DNA of 64,000 nucleotides from assembly GCA_014529385.2 (NCBI GenBank), contig CM043952.1, positions 61,830,119-61,894,118 on the forward strand. Direction: 5' to 3'. Origin of the DNA: Adiantum capillus-veneris. Taxonomy: Eukaryota > Streptophyta > Polypodiopsida > Polypodiales > Pteridaceae. Positions within the stretch are counted from its first letter, which is position 1, and each line of letters begins with the position of its first letter. A model generated the notes under the pieces. That model saw only the letters and a list, made by a program, of their open reading frames with translations, was not told where the DNA came from and made no database searches. The position numbers were made by a program, and so were the translations under genes. Below are positions 1 to 10,205 of this stretch, one piece after another.

Positions 1-122
1 TGGTGTGCCAATCAGTGAACTAATTACTGAAGAGAGTGGGAGACGCTCTCTCAATGGTGTGAACGCATCGGTAGAACCACTACCACAGCAATCACCACCT
101 CCAGAACGACACCTACCTCGTC

Positions 123-410
123 TCAAGGATGAACTACCCATTGGTGTGTATGGGACACACTAGTCCTAGGCGTAGGGGGCACACTCGATTGAGGTGTGGG
201 CCCGGTCGGTGTAGGGATCGCACTAGTCCTAGGTGTAGGGTCAGTCGTAGTTATAGATCTAGAGGAACCTGGCGCCGAAAGGTTCTGTACCATCACGGTC
301 TGCTCTGGTGTGAACTGTGTCAAAAAGAGACCCATCTGCTCGGGTGACATGCCGGTCGGAGTGAGAGGAAAACTGAAACTAGAAGAGTATGGCTCATCAT
401 CATCGGCCAT
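123..410 (-). CDS. Unrecognised Pro/Thr/Ser-rich ORF, 5' part
   Basis: A minus-strand frame of about 96 codons starts at an ATG at 410 (MADDDEPYSS). I chose it over the upstream ATG at 506 because the first 30 codons from 506 are AT-rich and hydrophobic and look like leader sequence. The N-terminal part is acidic; the rest is rich in Thr, Pro and Ser with repeated TPRTS and PTPTGPTP-like words. It ends at a TGA at about 121, but another frame (Arg/Gly/Cys-rich, then LRERLPLSS) stays open to base 1, so a one-base shift or a splice may join them. I recognise no family. It could be the first exon of a transposon gene or a chance ORF. Confidence 0.3.
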   Translation of the reverse strand: MADDDEPYSSSFSFPLTPTGMSPEQMGLFLTQFTPEQTVMVQNLSAPGSSRSITTTDPTPRTSAIPTPTGPTPQSSVPPTPRTSVSHTHQWVVHP

Positions 411-618
411 GGCTATAGATACACAAATAACACCCACAAAATACATTAGTTTATAGAAGAAATTATTAATCAATACAAATAACAAATAAACAAATCGCCA
501 ACACATGTGAACGAATCAAAAATGTATTGTAGGGTAATAAAAAGAGTTCCTAGCAAAAGTCATTAGTTAATCTTTCATCTTCTATGAGATCTGATGCACC
601 AAAGATTTCTATCTTAAT

Positions 619-864
619 CTATACTTCTGCATCTTCGTCATCAAACCCTACTTCTTTGTCGCTCTCCGCATCAGCTTCAGTATTTGACACTTCATCTCTA
701 GGTTCAAGCATATGCTCACCACTGACCTCCAGCTCAAAATCCAAACTTATATCATCCATCAGCCTTGCAATTTGTTAATGAATCACCTCTTCGACCTCAA
801 CGTCCAATCCTTCACACACTTGCTTGCTTTGTGGAGCAACTTGAACAACATGGAGCCAACACGG
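619..864 (-). pseudogene. Acidic C-terminal tail of an unknown protein, cut by E1
   Basis: A minus-strand frame runs from the edge of the E1 LTR (864) to a TAG at 619, with one in-frame TAA at 775-777. The last 50 codons are strongly acidic (DDISLDFELEV, EADAESDKEVGFDDEDAEV). The frame begins exactly where the E1 LTR starts, so E1 appears to have interrupted it or moved next to it. Acidic C-terminal tails occur in several plant transposases, but there is no diagnostic motif here and I give no function. Confidence 0.25.
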
Positions 865-2007
865 TGTGAGCGGGATGGAAACACACAGAATGCCTCTATA
901 ACGACCCGACACACACTCTTGGGATGATATACACACACACACTATGGGGCACCACTCGGCTCACACAAACGGCCTGGCCGAGACAGGAAACACACAAACG
1001 GAGTGAGAAGAGAGAGATTTCCCACTTGCCCACTCAACACTCACACATACACACTTACACACACACTCTCAATTCAGCTCAAAGGAGGAAAATTGCTGTT
1101 GTTTAGACTCAATGAAGCTCAGCCCAACACCAATGGGGCAAATAGTTTACACAGTATTGAGGAAATACACCAGATACAACCACAAAGTTAAGCAAAGGCT
1201 TCACTCACCGGAGAAGATTACACAGAAAAACAGTAGAAACTTTGTGAGGAATTCGACAAAATGGACAGTGCCATTGCGTTCGGAACGCCCAAAAACCCCA
1301 CCCTACAATGTCGCAGTGCTCAAATCCGACCTCGGATGAGCAGTTTAGGGCCAAAACGGGCTCCAAAATGAGCAAAAACACAATTGCGGTTGTTCCTCCT
1401 CTCTTCTCCACGTTTTTTCTGGTCTTCTCTTAGTTTTTTCAGTTCCCACACTTAGCTTTATTAGTTGGGCACCCTTGGCCTTTTAGATGACCTCAAACGG
1501 ACCCCGAACAGGCCAAAAACTGACCTCGCAGTGCATAGTTGTCACCTTTTTGCATCATCCGCACACCTGGCACTCATTTCTTTTCAATAATGCGTCACGC
1601 AACCACGTGAAGTGGCCCCAAAAAGTGGTCCTAATGATGACCTTTCTGCATAACTCTCACAAGAAAACACCCACGTTGTGTCCGTCCTCATCCGCATGCA
1701 AATATTGACCCCGTTCGCCCTCCTGACTCCACTAGATGCCATCTGACGCACCTGCTTACCTCATGTCATCGGCCGCGGATAGCTTCCTTGAGAAGTTTTA
1801 CGCGCTACCAACTTCTCCTTATTGTAGAAAAAACACAATGGTACTGGTAATAGTGAGAATCGATGCACTATGTATACCCTGTCCTACCTGTACACATGTG
1901 GGCCCCACGTAACCACCTGGCTCTGAAAAATGGACAATTCTTTATTTGATGCACCATGCATGTATATGTACATATGTGCAATCCCTTGCTCCAAAAAACT
2001 CCTGACA
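865..2007 (-). repeat. E1 3' LTR
   Basis: This 1143-bp repeat matches 8440-9581 along its whole length with scattered single-base differences. In plus-strand reading it begins TGTGAGCGGG and ends CTCCTGACA. Open frames at 1003-1191, 1112-1339 and 1205-1411 recur at the same offsets in the other LTR and are not genes. Confidence 0.95.
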
Positions 2008-2023
2008 TAATTTGCCCATCCCC
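2008..2023 (-). other. E1 polypurine tract
   Basis: On the minus strand the purine-rich GGGGATGGGC lies a few bases before the 3' LTR, just after the integrase stop. This is where plus-strand DNA synthesis would be primed. It is short and interrupted, so the exact tract is uncertain. Confidence 0.5.
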
Positions 2024-2035
2024 TAGCCTGCTAGA

Positions 2036-2401
2036 TCATTCATGATCAGCAGCAGCAAAGAGAGATATGAGACTCGCCGCATCACAGGTCTCCTCATCCC
2101 TCACCAACACTGCTTGATCCACAGACAGCTCATCTTGCTCCACCATCATCAATCTAGCATGATGCAATTTAAGACGCAATCCATTTACCCTTGACTTATG
2201 TAGAACACCATCCAGGTTAGCCAGCTGATATGTGCCATTTGGAAAACACTCCACTATCTTGAAAGGGCCTTCCCACTTAATTTGAAACTTCTTTTGGAAG
2301 GTGTTGTCCAGCTTACTGTTGTAGCGCAAAACCAAGTCATGTTTCTTGATACCCTTACTTTTGACCTTTTCATTTATCTTTGCCAAAGCCTTATCCTGCA
2401 T
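2036..2401 (-). pseudogene. E1 integrase C-terminal domain
   Basis: This 121-codon segment continues the integrase frame of 2402-3826 after one in-frame TAG (YG*MQD). It carries the GPFKIVE...NGTYQLANLDG pattern of the gypsy integrase C-terminal (GPY/F-like) domain, which contacts DNA. It ends 29 bp from the LTR. No chromodomain follows, as expected for Tat elements. Confidence 0.85.
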
Positions 2402-3826
2402 CTACCCATAATGTTCCAATGCGCTCATCCTATCCAACTGGACCTCTTGTAACTGCAAGAGTCTCTCTTTGAATGCATCACTAGGCGGCCCAAGCAACTT
2501 CTCTAACATCTTGACCGCAGGCAACTCTACCTCCACAGGCAATAGTGCTTCCTTTCCATACACCAAATGAAATGGAGTAAACCCTGTACCTGTCTTCACC
2601 GAAGTACGGTAAGCCCATAATGCACTAGGCAATTCCAAATCCCAATTCTTTCCTTGGTGCTCTGTCACTTTAGAAAGAATTTGTACCAACTCACCATTGA
2701 ATCTTTCATTTAAGCCATTACACTGCGGGTAATAAGGAGTGGTATGCTGGTGCCTAATCTTCATCTTTGTGCATAAGAAGTCTAGCAGTTTAGCTCTAAA
2801 TCCTGGCCCCTTATCTGAAAGTAGCTCTAATGGCACCCCAAACTTGCAACATATTTCATCATACACAAATTTTGCCACATCCTTTGCAGTGATCTGTTTT
2901 ACTGCTATAGCCTCTGCCCATCTAGAGAGATAGTCCACTGCCGTCAAGATATAGCTTTTGCCCCTGCTTGTGATAGGTAACGGGCCTATTGCATCAATCC
3001 CCCACTTTTCAAACACATCAAACGCCATAATGGTTTTTCGTAGCTCTGGCTTCAACACTCTCTTCCCAAATGCTTGACACCTATTGCAAGACCTACACCA
3101 ATGGTGAACATCCTTGTGCAAACTAGGCCATACATACCCCTCTTGCAAAATCTTATGCAAGGTGATCTTTAGAGCAAAATGGCCACCACATGCGCCTTCA
3201 TGATTCTCTTCCAACACTCTGTAAAGCTCCTCCCGCCAAGGTACACGTCTCAACACGAGATCAGCCCCTTTCATGTATAAGACATCACCAATCAATTTGT
3301 ACCTGTATGCTCTACGCACAAAGCCATACTTCTTAGACCTCTGAATCTCCTTTGGAATGATTCCTGTTAGCAAAAACTCCTCTTCTTGAGCCAAACTTTC
3401 CCGGCCATGATAAAGAGGTAAGGTGGTCCTCAACACAAATAGCTCCCCAATCATGCCTTGAGCTGCTTCATGTGCCTCTCCATTTAGAGCACGTTCAATG
3501 TGTCTGATGATCCATGCTTCGAACTTTTTTAACAGGCCTTTAATTCTGAAGCACATTTCCTTCAATGAGGTGTTCTTGCTCTTCCACACACCCAGCACTT
3601 GCTTCACCACTAACAAGGCATCACCTTTTATGCTCAACCTTCGAACCCCATGCTTCAAAAAAATGTGTAATCTGGCTTCCAGAGTAGCATATTCAGCCTC
3701 ATTGTTACTATGAGCATCCAATTTGAACCCTCTCTTGCATACTAGCTTCCCCTCTGGATCATAAAGTGCTATACCCCCTGAAGCTGCATCATGGCTCTTT
3801 CTGTATGAACCATCAAAGAACAACAC
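2402..3826 (-). pseudogene. E1 second RNase H (aRNH) and integrase core
   Basis: 474 codons. The first 120 form an archaeal/plant-type RNase H: FFDGS with the first acidic residue, NEAEY, then GDALLVVKQ. The final acidic motif is altered (NGEAHEAA). Residues of about 205-250 are the integrase zinc domain: H and H in HEGACGGHF, C and C in CRSCNRC. The DDE core follows with GIDAIGP, SDKGPGF and NGLNERF, so all three catalytic acidic residues are present. It would insert the element cDNA. It is separated from RT by an in-frame TAG (VP*ISN) and from its C-terminal domain by another TAG. Confidence 0.92.
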
Positions 3827-3841
3827 ATGTGCATTGCTGAT

Positions 3842-5506
3842 CTATGGCACTTCTTTAACTACCTTTCTCACCACCTCTTCCTTAACAATAAGGGGATTCT
3901 CCTTGTAGGTCAACAAATCAGCTAGGGTAGCCCTTGTACTATCTTCCACTAGAAAAGAGAACTCAAACTCTTGCAGCTCAATTACCCATTTCTTCACCAC
4001 ATTTGACATGTTAGTACCATTAATTAACTGTGGCAAAAAGGAATCACTCGTCAAGAAAACAAAAGGCCGTGGTAGCAAGTAATGACAAAATCGTCGACAA
4101 GCAAATATTACACTGGCCATCACTAGCTCTACTTCCGATAACTTTCTCTCCGCTACCAACTTCACTCGGCTTGCACAATACACTGGCCTCATATAATGGC
4201 TGCCCTTCCCCTTTTGCAATAGCATGGCTCCAATGGCATCATCCCCTACTGATGGATTTACATAAAACACTTTCTCCCAATCAGGAGCCTGCATGGCTGA
4301 CAACCCCCCTAACACCTCTTTCACCTCTTGAAACACTTCTTCACACTTGTCATCCCATTGCAATGGATCATGCTTTGCCACTTGCTGTAATGGATAAAGA
4401 AGCTGCGAAGACAATGGAATAAACCGTGCCATGTACTTCACTTTGTGTATAAAAGTTGCCAATTGCTTCGTACTCGTAGGTGATGGAAGAAGAATAATAG
4501 ACTTGACCTTATCTGGATCAGCCTCAATGCCATTTTCTGACACCATATGGCCCAATAACTTCACCCTTGGCTGTGCTAGATGACATTTCTTTGGATTTAG
4601 TTGTCCTCCACATTCATCATATCGAGCCAATACCATCTGCAGCTTCTCATGGTGTTCAGCCCTACTGCTATAAACACAGAAGTCATCCATAAAAGCTTTA
4701 ACACAACTACCAATGAATGGTTCCAACACCCAATTTGCTCTCTCTTGATAGAAGGAAGGTCCATTTGACAACCCAAATGGCAATACTGTGTAGCAATAGC
4801 AGCCCCATGGAGTAATAAAAGTGGTCTTTGTGCGGTCTTTAAGAGCAATCTTCAATTGAAAATAGCCTGAAAAACCATCACACACATTGTACCTCTCATA
4901 ACCTGCCACTGAATCCAAGATCTGATCGATGAATGAAAGAGGATATGGGTTCTTCTTAGTGGCTGCATTTAAGGGTTTAAAATCTACACAAATTCTCCAC
5001 TTCCCAGCCTTCTTTGGACTGACTACAACTGGACTCACCCATTCTGTGGTCTCCACAGGGACTATGAACCCTGCCTTCAACAACTTGTCCACCTCTTCTC
5101 GCAAGGCTTCCATTTTCTCTTGACCCATCCTTCTTAGCCTTTGCCGCACTAGCTTAGCACCTTCTTTCAGCTCTATATGAATCTCTTCGCCCTTGAACCC
5201 TCTGATCTCTTCATATGAAGTAATGAACAAATCAGGAAAACTAGCCAGCATGTGCAAATATATATCCTTCTCCATAGCTGAGAGGTCTCCACAGATCATT
5301 TGTGTCATCAATTCCTGCTTCTTTGACAACTCAACCTTGGTTTGCATCAGCCATTCAATCACTTCATAAGGCCCTTCACTTTCATCCTCGACTTCATTTG
5401 CAAATGCGATTAAACCAGACTCCTGGATTTCTTTATCCATCAAAATAAATGCAACATCAGCATCCTCATCACTGCTGGTAGTGCTATCACTGTCCTCATC
5501 TGTCAC
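3842..5506 (-). pseudogene. E1 reverse transcriptase and first RNase H
   Basis: 554 codons. After an acidic linker, RT motifs appear in order: WRICVDFKPLNAATKKNPYP, DGFSGYFQ, LPFGLSNGP, and the catalytic AFMDDFCVYS. The connection region follows (LLGHMVSENGIEADPDK). The last 130 codons match the usual gypsy RNase H, but its acidic and histidine residues look degenerate (VNPSVGDD where D-A-S is usual; TRATLADLL at the end). In Tat elements a second RNase H may take over this role. The same frame extends back through a TGA at 5558-5560 to the protease, so gag-pol was probably one ORF. Confidence 0.93.
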
Positions 5507-5560
5507 CGTGGAAGAGTCTTCATTACTAGACTCATCCTCATCTTCATGAAGCTCCTCTAA

Positions 5561-6022
5561 TCATTTCCTTGTGTCCATATTGTATAGCTTCTTGGTACCT
5601 GTCTTTCCATAGAGGCTAATCGTACCATGTCGCCAATCTTGAACAGCTCCCACTGCACGTAACCATGGTCTGCCTAGTATAATAGGATATGCTCCCAACC
5701 CTGCTTGAATCACATGAAAATCAACCACTGCCTTTGCATCATATGCCTCCACTTCTAAGCTCTTTACAACACCCAAGCATTTTACTTTTTGATGGTTTGC
5801 CAATCTGATCCGAAAACCTGACACCCCAGCCACTATGAGACCCATCTTCTCAACGCATGAGTGTGTTATGACGCATATTTGGGCTCCACCATCCACATAA
5901 CCTTGTCCCAAATTTTTTCTTTTATGCCACACATCTACTATTGGACAAATGTCTGGTAGCTCATCCATTGCCAACACCTTTACTGAACCTCTCTCTGGCT
6001 CTTTCTCCATTGGGTTAACCAT
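5561..6022 (-). pseudogene. E1 retropepsin (aspartic protease)
   Basis: 153 codons with the active-site turn YVDGGAQICVIT (D-G-G, where D-S/T-G is usual) and the downstream IILGRPWLRAVGAVQDW, typical of plant gypsy proteases. It would cleave the Gag-Pol polyprotein. It is in frame with RT across one TGA (RK*LEE) and with the basic linker upstream across one TAG (KR*WKR). D-G-G is also seen in the D element protease, so it may be a variant of this group rather than a mutation. Confidence 0.85.
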
Positions 6023-6031
6023 CCTCTTCCA

Positions 6032-6343
6032 CTATCGCTTTAGCTTAGGCACCATCTCTATAAGCTGCCCAAAAGTAACATCTGCCTTTGTGCTCGTCAG
6101 ATCCTCCTTCAAGTCATAGCTTAATTGCCCATCCCCTAGTGGAAAATCTGAAACATGAAACTTTCGACGAGCTCTCCTTTTCCTCTTGGCCTTGACATCC
6201 TCGCCTTCATGGCTCTTTCCTTTCTTCTTACTAGGACCTGGGGCACTTCTTCCTTCCTTATCCTCTGTGGTCCTCTTCCCAATAGGCATCACTAATGTAT
6301 CCTCTAGCTTTGATGCCTTCTCCAAGGTGACTACACTTAGCAC
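6032..6343 (-). pseudogene. E1 basic linker between Gag and protease
   Basis: About 100 codons with a dense run of Lys and Arg (KKKGKSHEG, KAKRKRRARRK), then VSDFPLGDGQLSYDL. It lies between the Gag zinc knuckle (6470-6530) and the protease. A basic linker here could bind nucleic acid or direct nuclear import, but that is inference. The junction with gag at about 6344-6460 is broken by a frame change. Confidence 0.6.
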
Positions 6344-6449
6344 TTTTGTCTTTCCCTTTTCCTCCTGGTCAGTCCACTAGTTCCTTCGTCTCCCTTAATT
6401 TCGATGCCATAATCATTTGACCTAGTTAGCACCTGTTTTGGCAATGGAT

Positions 6450-7377
6450 ACATGTCTGCCCCCATCCTTGGTGGCTTATCACATTGTGGGCTGATGTGAC
6501 CCAACTCTCCACAATTATAACATGTGGACGTCTACCTCCAGTACCTACCATTGCTTTGTCCAACACCATTCCTATGCCTTTCTTCACCTCTTGGATGATT
6601 TTCAAACCTCCCTCGACCTCGATTATTTCCCACTTGACCTAGCATGTTTAGGCTGAGATTCTTCATCAAATCTACCACTTGCCTCATCTCTTGCCTTAGC
6701 CCATCATCTTGCACCGATGTAGTGACCACTGCTGGCATAACCTGAGTAGTAACAGGAACCACTGGTTCATGATGAACCCCTGACATGCAACCTTGTAAAG
6801 ACTCTATAGGCTGAAATTCAGACCTCATGGGCAAAGACTCCACCCCTAACTGGCTCAGCTTCCACTCTTTGTTCCTTGCTACCTCTAGTGCATCTTCATA
6901 TGTCCTAGGCTTCTCTAGCTCCACTCTCCAACGTATATTCTCCTAAAGACCAGCCAAGAACCTGTCCTTCTTCATCATGTCAGGCGGGGGTACCTGTGGT
7001 GCTAAGGTCTTGCACATTCGCTCCCATGCCAATGAAAACTTACATATGTACGCATCTACTGGCTCACCTTCCTTTTGCACCAAAGCCTATACTTCTTGCC
7101 ACACTTTGTCAGGATCCTCTATCTTCACAAACTCCACTTCCAACCCATGTCGTAGATTGTCCCAACTCAACCTTACAGGTGGATCAGCCACACGCAACTC
7201 CTCTTCAAATGCTTTAGACCAAACTCGTGCATCACTCTTCAAACAAATTTGGAGAAAACGTAACATCTGCGCAGGGTCATGAATCTGGTTGCTAATGCAG
7301 GCAACCTCCATTTTTTCCAAAAAATCTTCCACATCTTCATCACTTCTTCCATGAAACTCCGAATAAGAGAAAGCCAT
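6450..7377 (-). pseudogene. E1 Gag with CCHC zinc knuckle
   Basis: The start is taken at the ATG at 7377 (MAFSYSEFHG). The retrotransposon Gag core is visible: FLEKMEVAC, LQICLKSDARVWSKAF, SWDNLRHGLEVEF, then YICKFSLAWERM. After a Gln-rich and Gly/Arg-rich region comes the knuckle CYNCGELGHISPQC. Three in-frame TAG codons interrupt it (EV*ALV, GL*ENIR, WR*TST), each consistent with a former CAG. It would form the particle core and bind RNA. Confidence 0.85.
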
Positions 7378-8418
7378 GGCTACCCAAGTTACAATGCTTT
7401 GAGAACCCCTTCGAACACACGTGCAAGAACCCAAAACTTCTCACTACGCAATCCCCAGAAACTTCAATGGAGCTCAACTTTAGATAAGGACAAACACATG
7501 CACATCAAATGAGTTTTCATAGTTGATCATCAGAATTACAACAGGCAAAGGACATTCCAAGATCTCTCGTAATCTTCTTGGCCCGAACATAAAGACTATG
7601 CGCTACTGGAAAAAAATCTTCCTGGACACATGAACATTTATCTGGATTCTCTGAGTTAAATGAAAAGGAGTGAATTGAGGGCCATTTTGATCATCCATTA
7701 AAGCCAACCATGAAGCTCCCAAGAAGGCACACCTGACTTAACCTCTGATTTTGCCAAAATTTCAACAGCATAATAGCATAAATGGCTCAAAAGACCAAAA
7801 GACCAGCCATCATAACTTGGAAAAATTTTGACAGAGTTTCCCCAGAAGTAGAGCAGTAGGAACCCAAAATATAGACTGTATATGTATGCATAAACTGCCA
7901 ACAATAGAACCCGAGCATCAAGTAGGAATCACTAGTACATAGCCTATGGCGAGGTCACAAAAATGGTGCTCTAGCTACCTGTATCACCGAAAGGATCTCC
8001 ACATTTGAGAATCCCCCAGCTCAATAAAACCTCACGCTATCGACCCTCACACGAAGGCTAATGTAAATTGTGTATAGTCAAGTCTCAAAAATGACTATCT
8101 TCCAGACCAAGTCTCAGAAATGGCTGGGACTGCCAAATAAAACCAAGTATGGTTCCACAAAGGCATACAATGGCAGTTTCCACAAGTAACGTACAGTACC
8201 AACAGACAATGCGCTCAAACATGCGCCGTCTGATGCATACCCACGACAACTGCAAGTGACTCCCACTTGCCAATGTATCACTGAACTCCAGCTACATGTA
8301 CCTATGTGAATCACCTGTACCTGAACCCGTCCCTGTAACCTGTAATCTATAATCTGTAACCTGTAATCCCGAATCTCGAAGCTGGAAGCTCGAAGCAGAA
8401 GGTACTCGAAGAAGATCC
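7378..8418 (-). other. E1 leader, noncoding
   Basis: About 1 kb between the Gag start and the primer site holds only short unconvincing ORFs. A small direct repeat of the kind CTGTAACCTGTAATC occurs around 8333-8371. It would be the 5' untranslated leader, where packaging signals are expected. Confidence 0.6.
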
Positions 8419-8433
8419 TCCGTGGGGACGCCA
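8419..8433 (-). other. E1 primer binding site
   Basis: On the minus strand TGGCGTCCCCACGGA starts 6 nt after the 5' LTR end. The TGGCG start and a GGATC shortly after fit the reverse complement of a tRNA 3' end, perhaps a degenerate tRNA-Asp site, but the middle does not match well. Confidence 0.5.
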
Positions 8434-8439
8434 AAAGAA

Positions 8440-9581
8440 TGTGAGCGGGATGGAAACACATAGAATGCCTCTATAATGACCTTACACACACTCTTGGGAT
8501 GATATACACACACACTATGGGGCACCACTCGGCTCACACAGCCAGCCTGGCCGAGACAGGAAACACACAAACGGAGTGAGAAGAGAGAGATTTCCCACTT
8601 GCCCACTCAACACTCACACATACACACTTACACACACACTCTCAATTCAGCTCAAAGGAGGCAAATTGCTGTTGTTTAGACTCAATGAAGCTCAGCCCAA
8701 CACCAATGGGGCAAATAGTTTACACAGTATTGAGGAAATACACCAGATACAACCACAAAGTTAAGCAAAGGCTTCACTCACCGGAGAAGATTACACAGAA
8801 AAACAGTAGAAACTTTGTGAGGAATTCGACAAAATGGACAGTGCCATTGCGTTCGGAACGCCCAAAAACCCCACCCTACAATGTCGCAGTGCTCAAATCC
8901 GACCTCGGGTGAGCAGTTTAGGGCCAAAACGGGCTCCAAAATGAGCAAAAACACAATTGCAGTTGTTCCTCCTCTCTTCTCCACGTTTTTTCTGGTCTTC
9001 TCTCATTTTTTTCAGTTCCCACACTTAGCTTTATTAGTTGGGCACCCTTAGCCTTTTAGATGACCTCAAACGGACCCCGAACAGGCCAAAAACTTACCTC
9101 GCAGTGCATAGTTGTCACCTTTTTGCATCATCCGCACACTTGGCACTCATTTCTTTTCAATAATGCGTCTTGCAACCACGTGAAGCGGCCCCAAAAAGTG
9201 TTCCTAATGATGACCTTTCTGCATAACTCTCACAAGAAAACACCCACGTTGTGTCCGTCCTCATCCTTGTGCAAATATTGACCCCGTTCGCCCTCCTGAC
9301 GCCACTAGATGCCATCTGACGCACCTGCTTACCTCATGTCGTCGGCCCGCGGATAGCTTCCTCGAGAATTTTTACGCGCTACCAACTCCTCCTTATTGTA
9401 GAAAAAACACAATGGTACTGGTAATAGTGAAAATCGATGCACTATGTATACCCTGTCCTACCTGTACACATGTGGACCCCACGTAACCACCTGGCTCTGA
9501 AAAATGGACAATTCTTTATTTGATGCACCATGCATGTATATGTACATATGCGCAATCCCTTGCTCCAAAAAACTCCTGACA
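8440..9581 (-). repeat. E1 5' LTR
   Basis: This 1142-bp copy pairs with 865-2007 and has the same TG...CA ends. It would contain the promoter driving minus-strand transcription. It ends 3 bp before the E2 LTR remnant, inside what is best read as E2 LTR sequence. Confidence 0.95.
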
Positions 9582-9584
9582 CCG

Positions 9585-9718
9585 TGTTGAGATAGATGTA
9601 TAAGCACATGTCTATATCTTAACCCTTGTTCCCGTTTATTCTCCCACATTAAGTGATCAATTCCAATATGAGAAAATCATTTGGGTTGGTTAGATATTAG
9701 ATATTATATTTTATGACA
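9585..9718 (-). repeat. E2 3' LTR, truncated by E1
   Basis: 134 bp match 16044-16176 base for base apart from a few changes. On the minus strand it begins TGTCATA. The match continues CGG past the inner edge in both copies, so this is an LTR fragment rather than a full short LTR. The alternative, a 134-bp TRIM-type LTR, is less likely because no primer site sits next to 16044. Confidence 0.75.
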
Positions 9719-9727
9719 TTACCTCTA

Positions 9728-10205
9728 GTCTTATAAGACAAAAACATGAGTCATTGAAAAGAAATTTGTACATTTGCTTACTCTAATGTAGCATTGTAAG
9801 CACTGACAAGGTTCATACTATCCTTAAGCTGTATTCCTTGCATCCATCTAGCATCTTCAAAAGGATAATTTTTGAGCTTGATAAGATACCGTCGGATAAT
9901 CTTACCATTTTGTAGTACCTTGTCTTCATTCCAAAGGATAGCTTCGGGTTGTAACACCTCTTCTTGGTCTTATAAGACAAAAACATGAGTCATTGAAAAG
10001 AAATTTGTACATTTGCTTACTCTAATGTAGCATTGTAAGCACTGACAAGGTTCATACTATCCTTAAGCTGTATTCCTTGCATCCATCTAGCATCTTCAAA
10101 AGGATAATTTTTGAGCTTGATAAGATACCGTCGGATAATCTTACCATTTCGTAGTACCTTGTCTTCATTCCAAAGGATAGCTTCGGGTTGTAACACCTCT
10201 TCTTG
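9728..10205 (-). repeat. Tandem duplication of the E2 chromodomain segment (2 x 239 bp)
   Basis: 9728-9966 and 9967-10205 are almost identical, with one clear substitution. Each encodes on the minus strand the same segment, including RYLIKLKNYPFEDARW, which matches the chromodomain pattern Y-L-V-K-W-K-N-Y-P, then ends in a stop after YNATLE. The chromodomain of chromoviral integrases binds marked histones and targets insertion. The first-read copy (9967-10205) has its own stop, so the second copy would not be translated in frame. Confidence 0.85.

Larger units (their letters stand above)
865..9581 (-). mobile_element. E1: Ty3/gypsy LTR retrotransposon, Tat lineage, dual RNase H
   Basis: Two near-identical LTRs of about 1.14 kb (865-2007 and 8440-9581), each beginning TG and ending CA, bound an internal region read on the minus strand as gag, retropepsin, RT, RNase H, a second archaeal/plant-type RNase H, and integrase with a core and C-terminal domain. 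The second RNase H between the normal RNase H and integrase is the known mark of plant Tat elements. A primer site lies 6 nt inside the 5' LTR and a purine tract next to the 3' LTR. Most of the frame breaks are in-frame nonsense codons, so the copy is fairly young but not coding-competent. It has no direct target duplication; its flanks are inverted 8-mers. Confidence 0.93.

Noticed and set aside
1003..1411. ORFs repeated exactly at 8576-8984
   Set aside because: They sit at the same offsets in both E1 LTRs, so they are LTR sequence, not paralogous genes.
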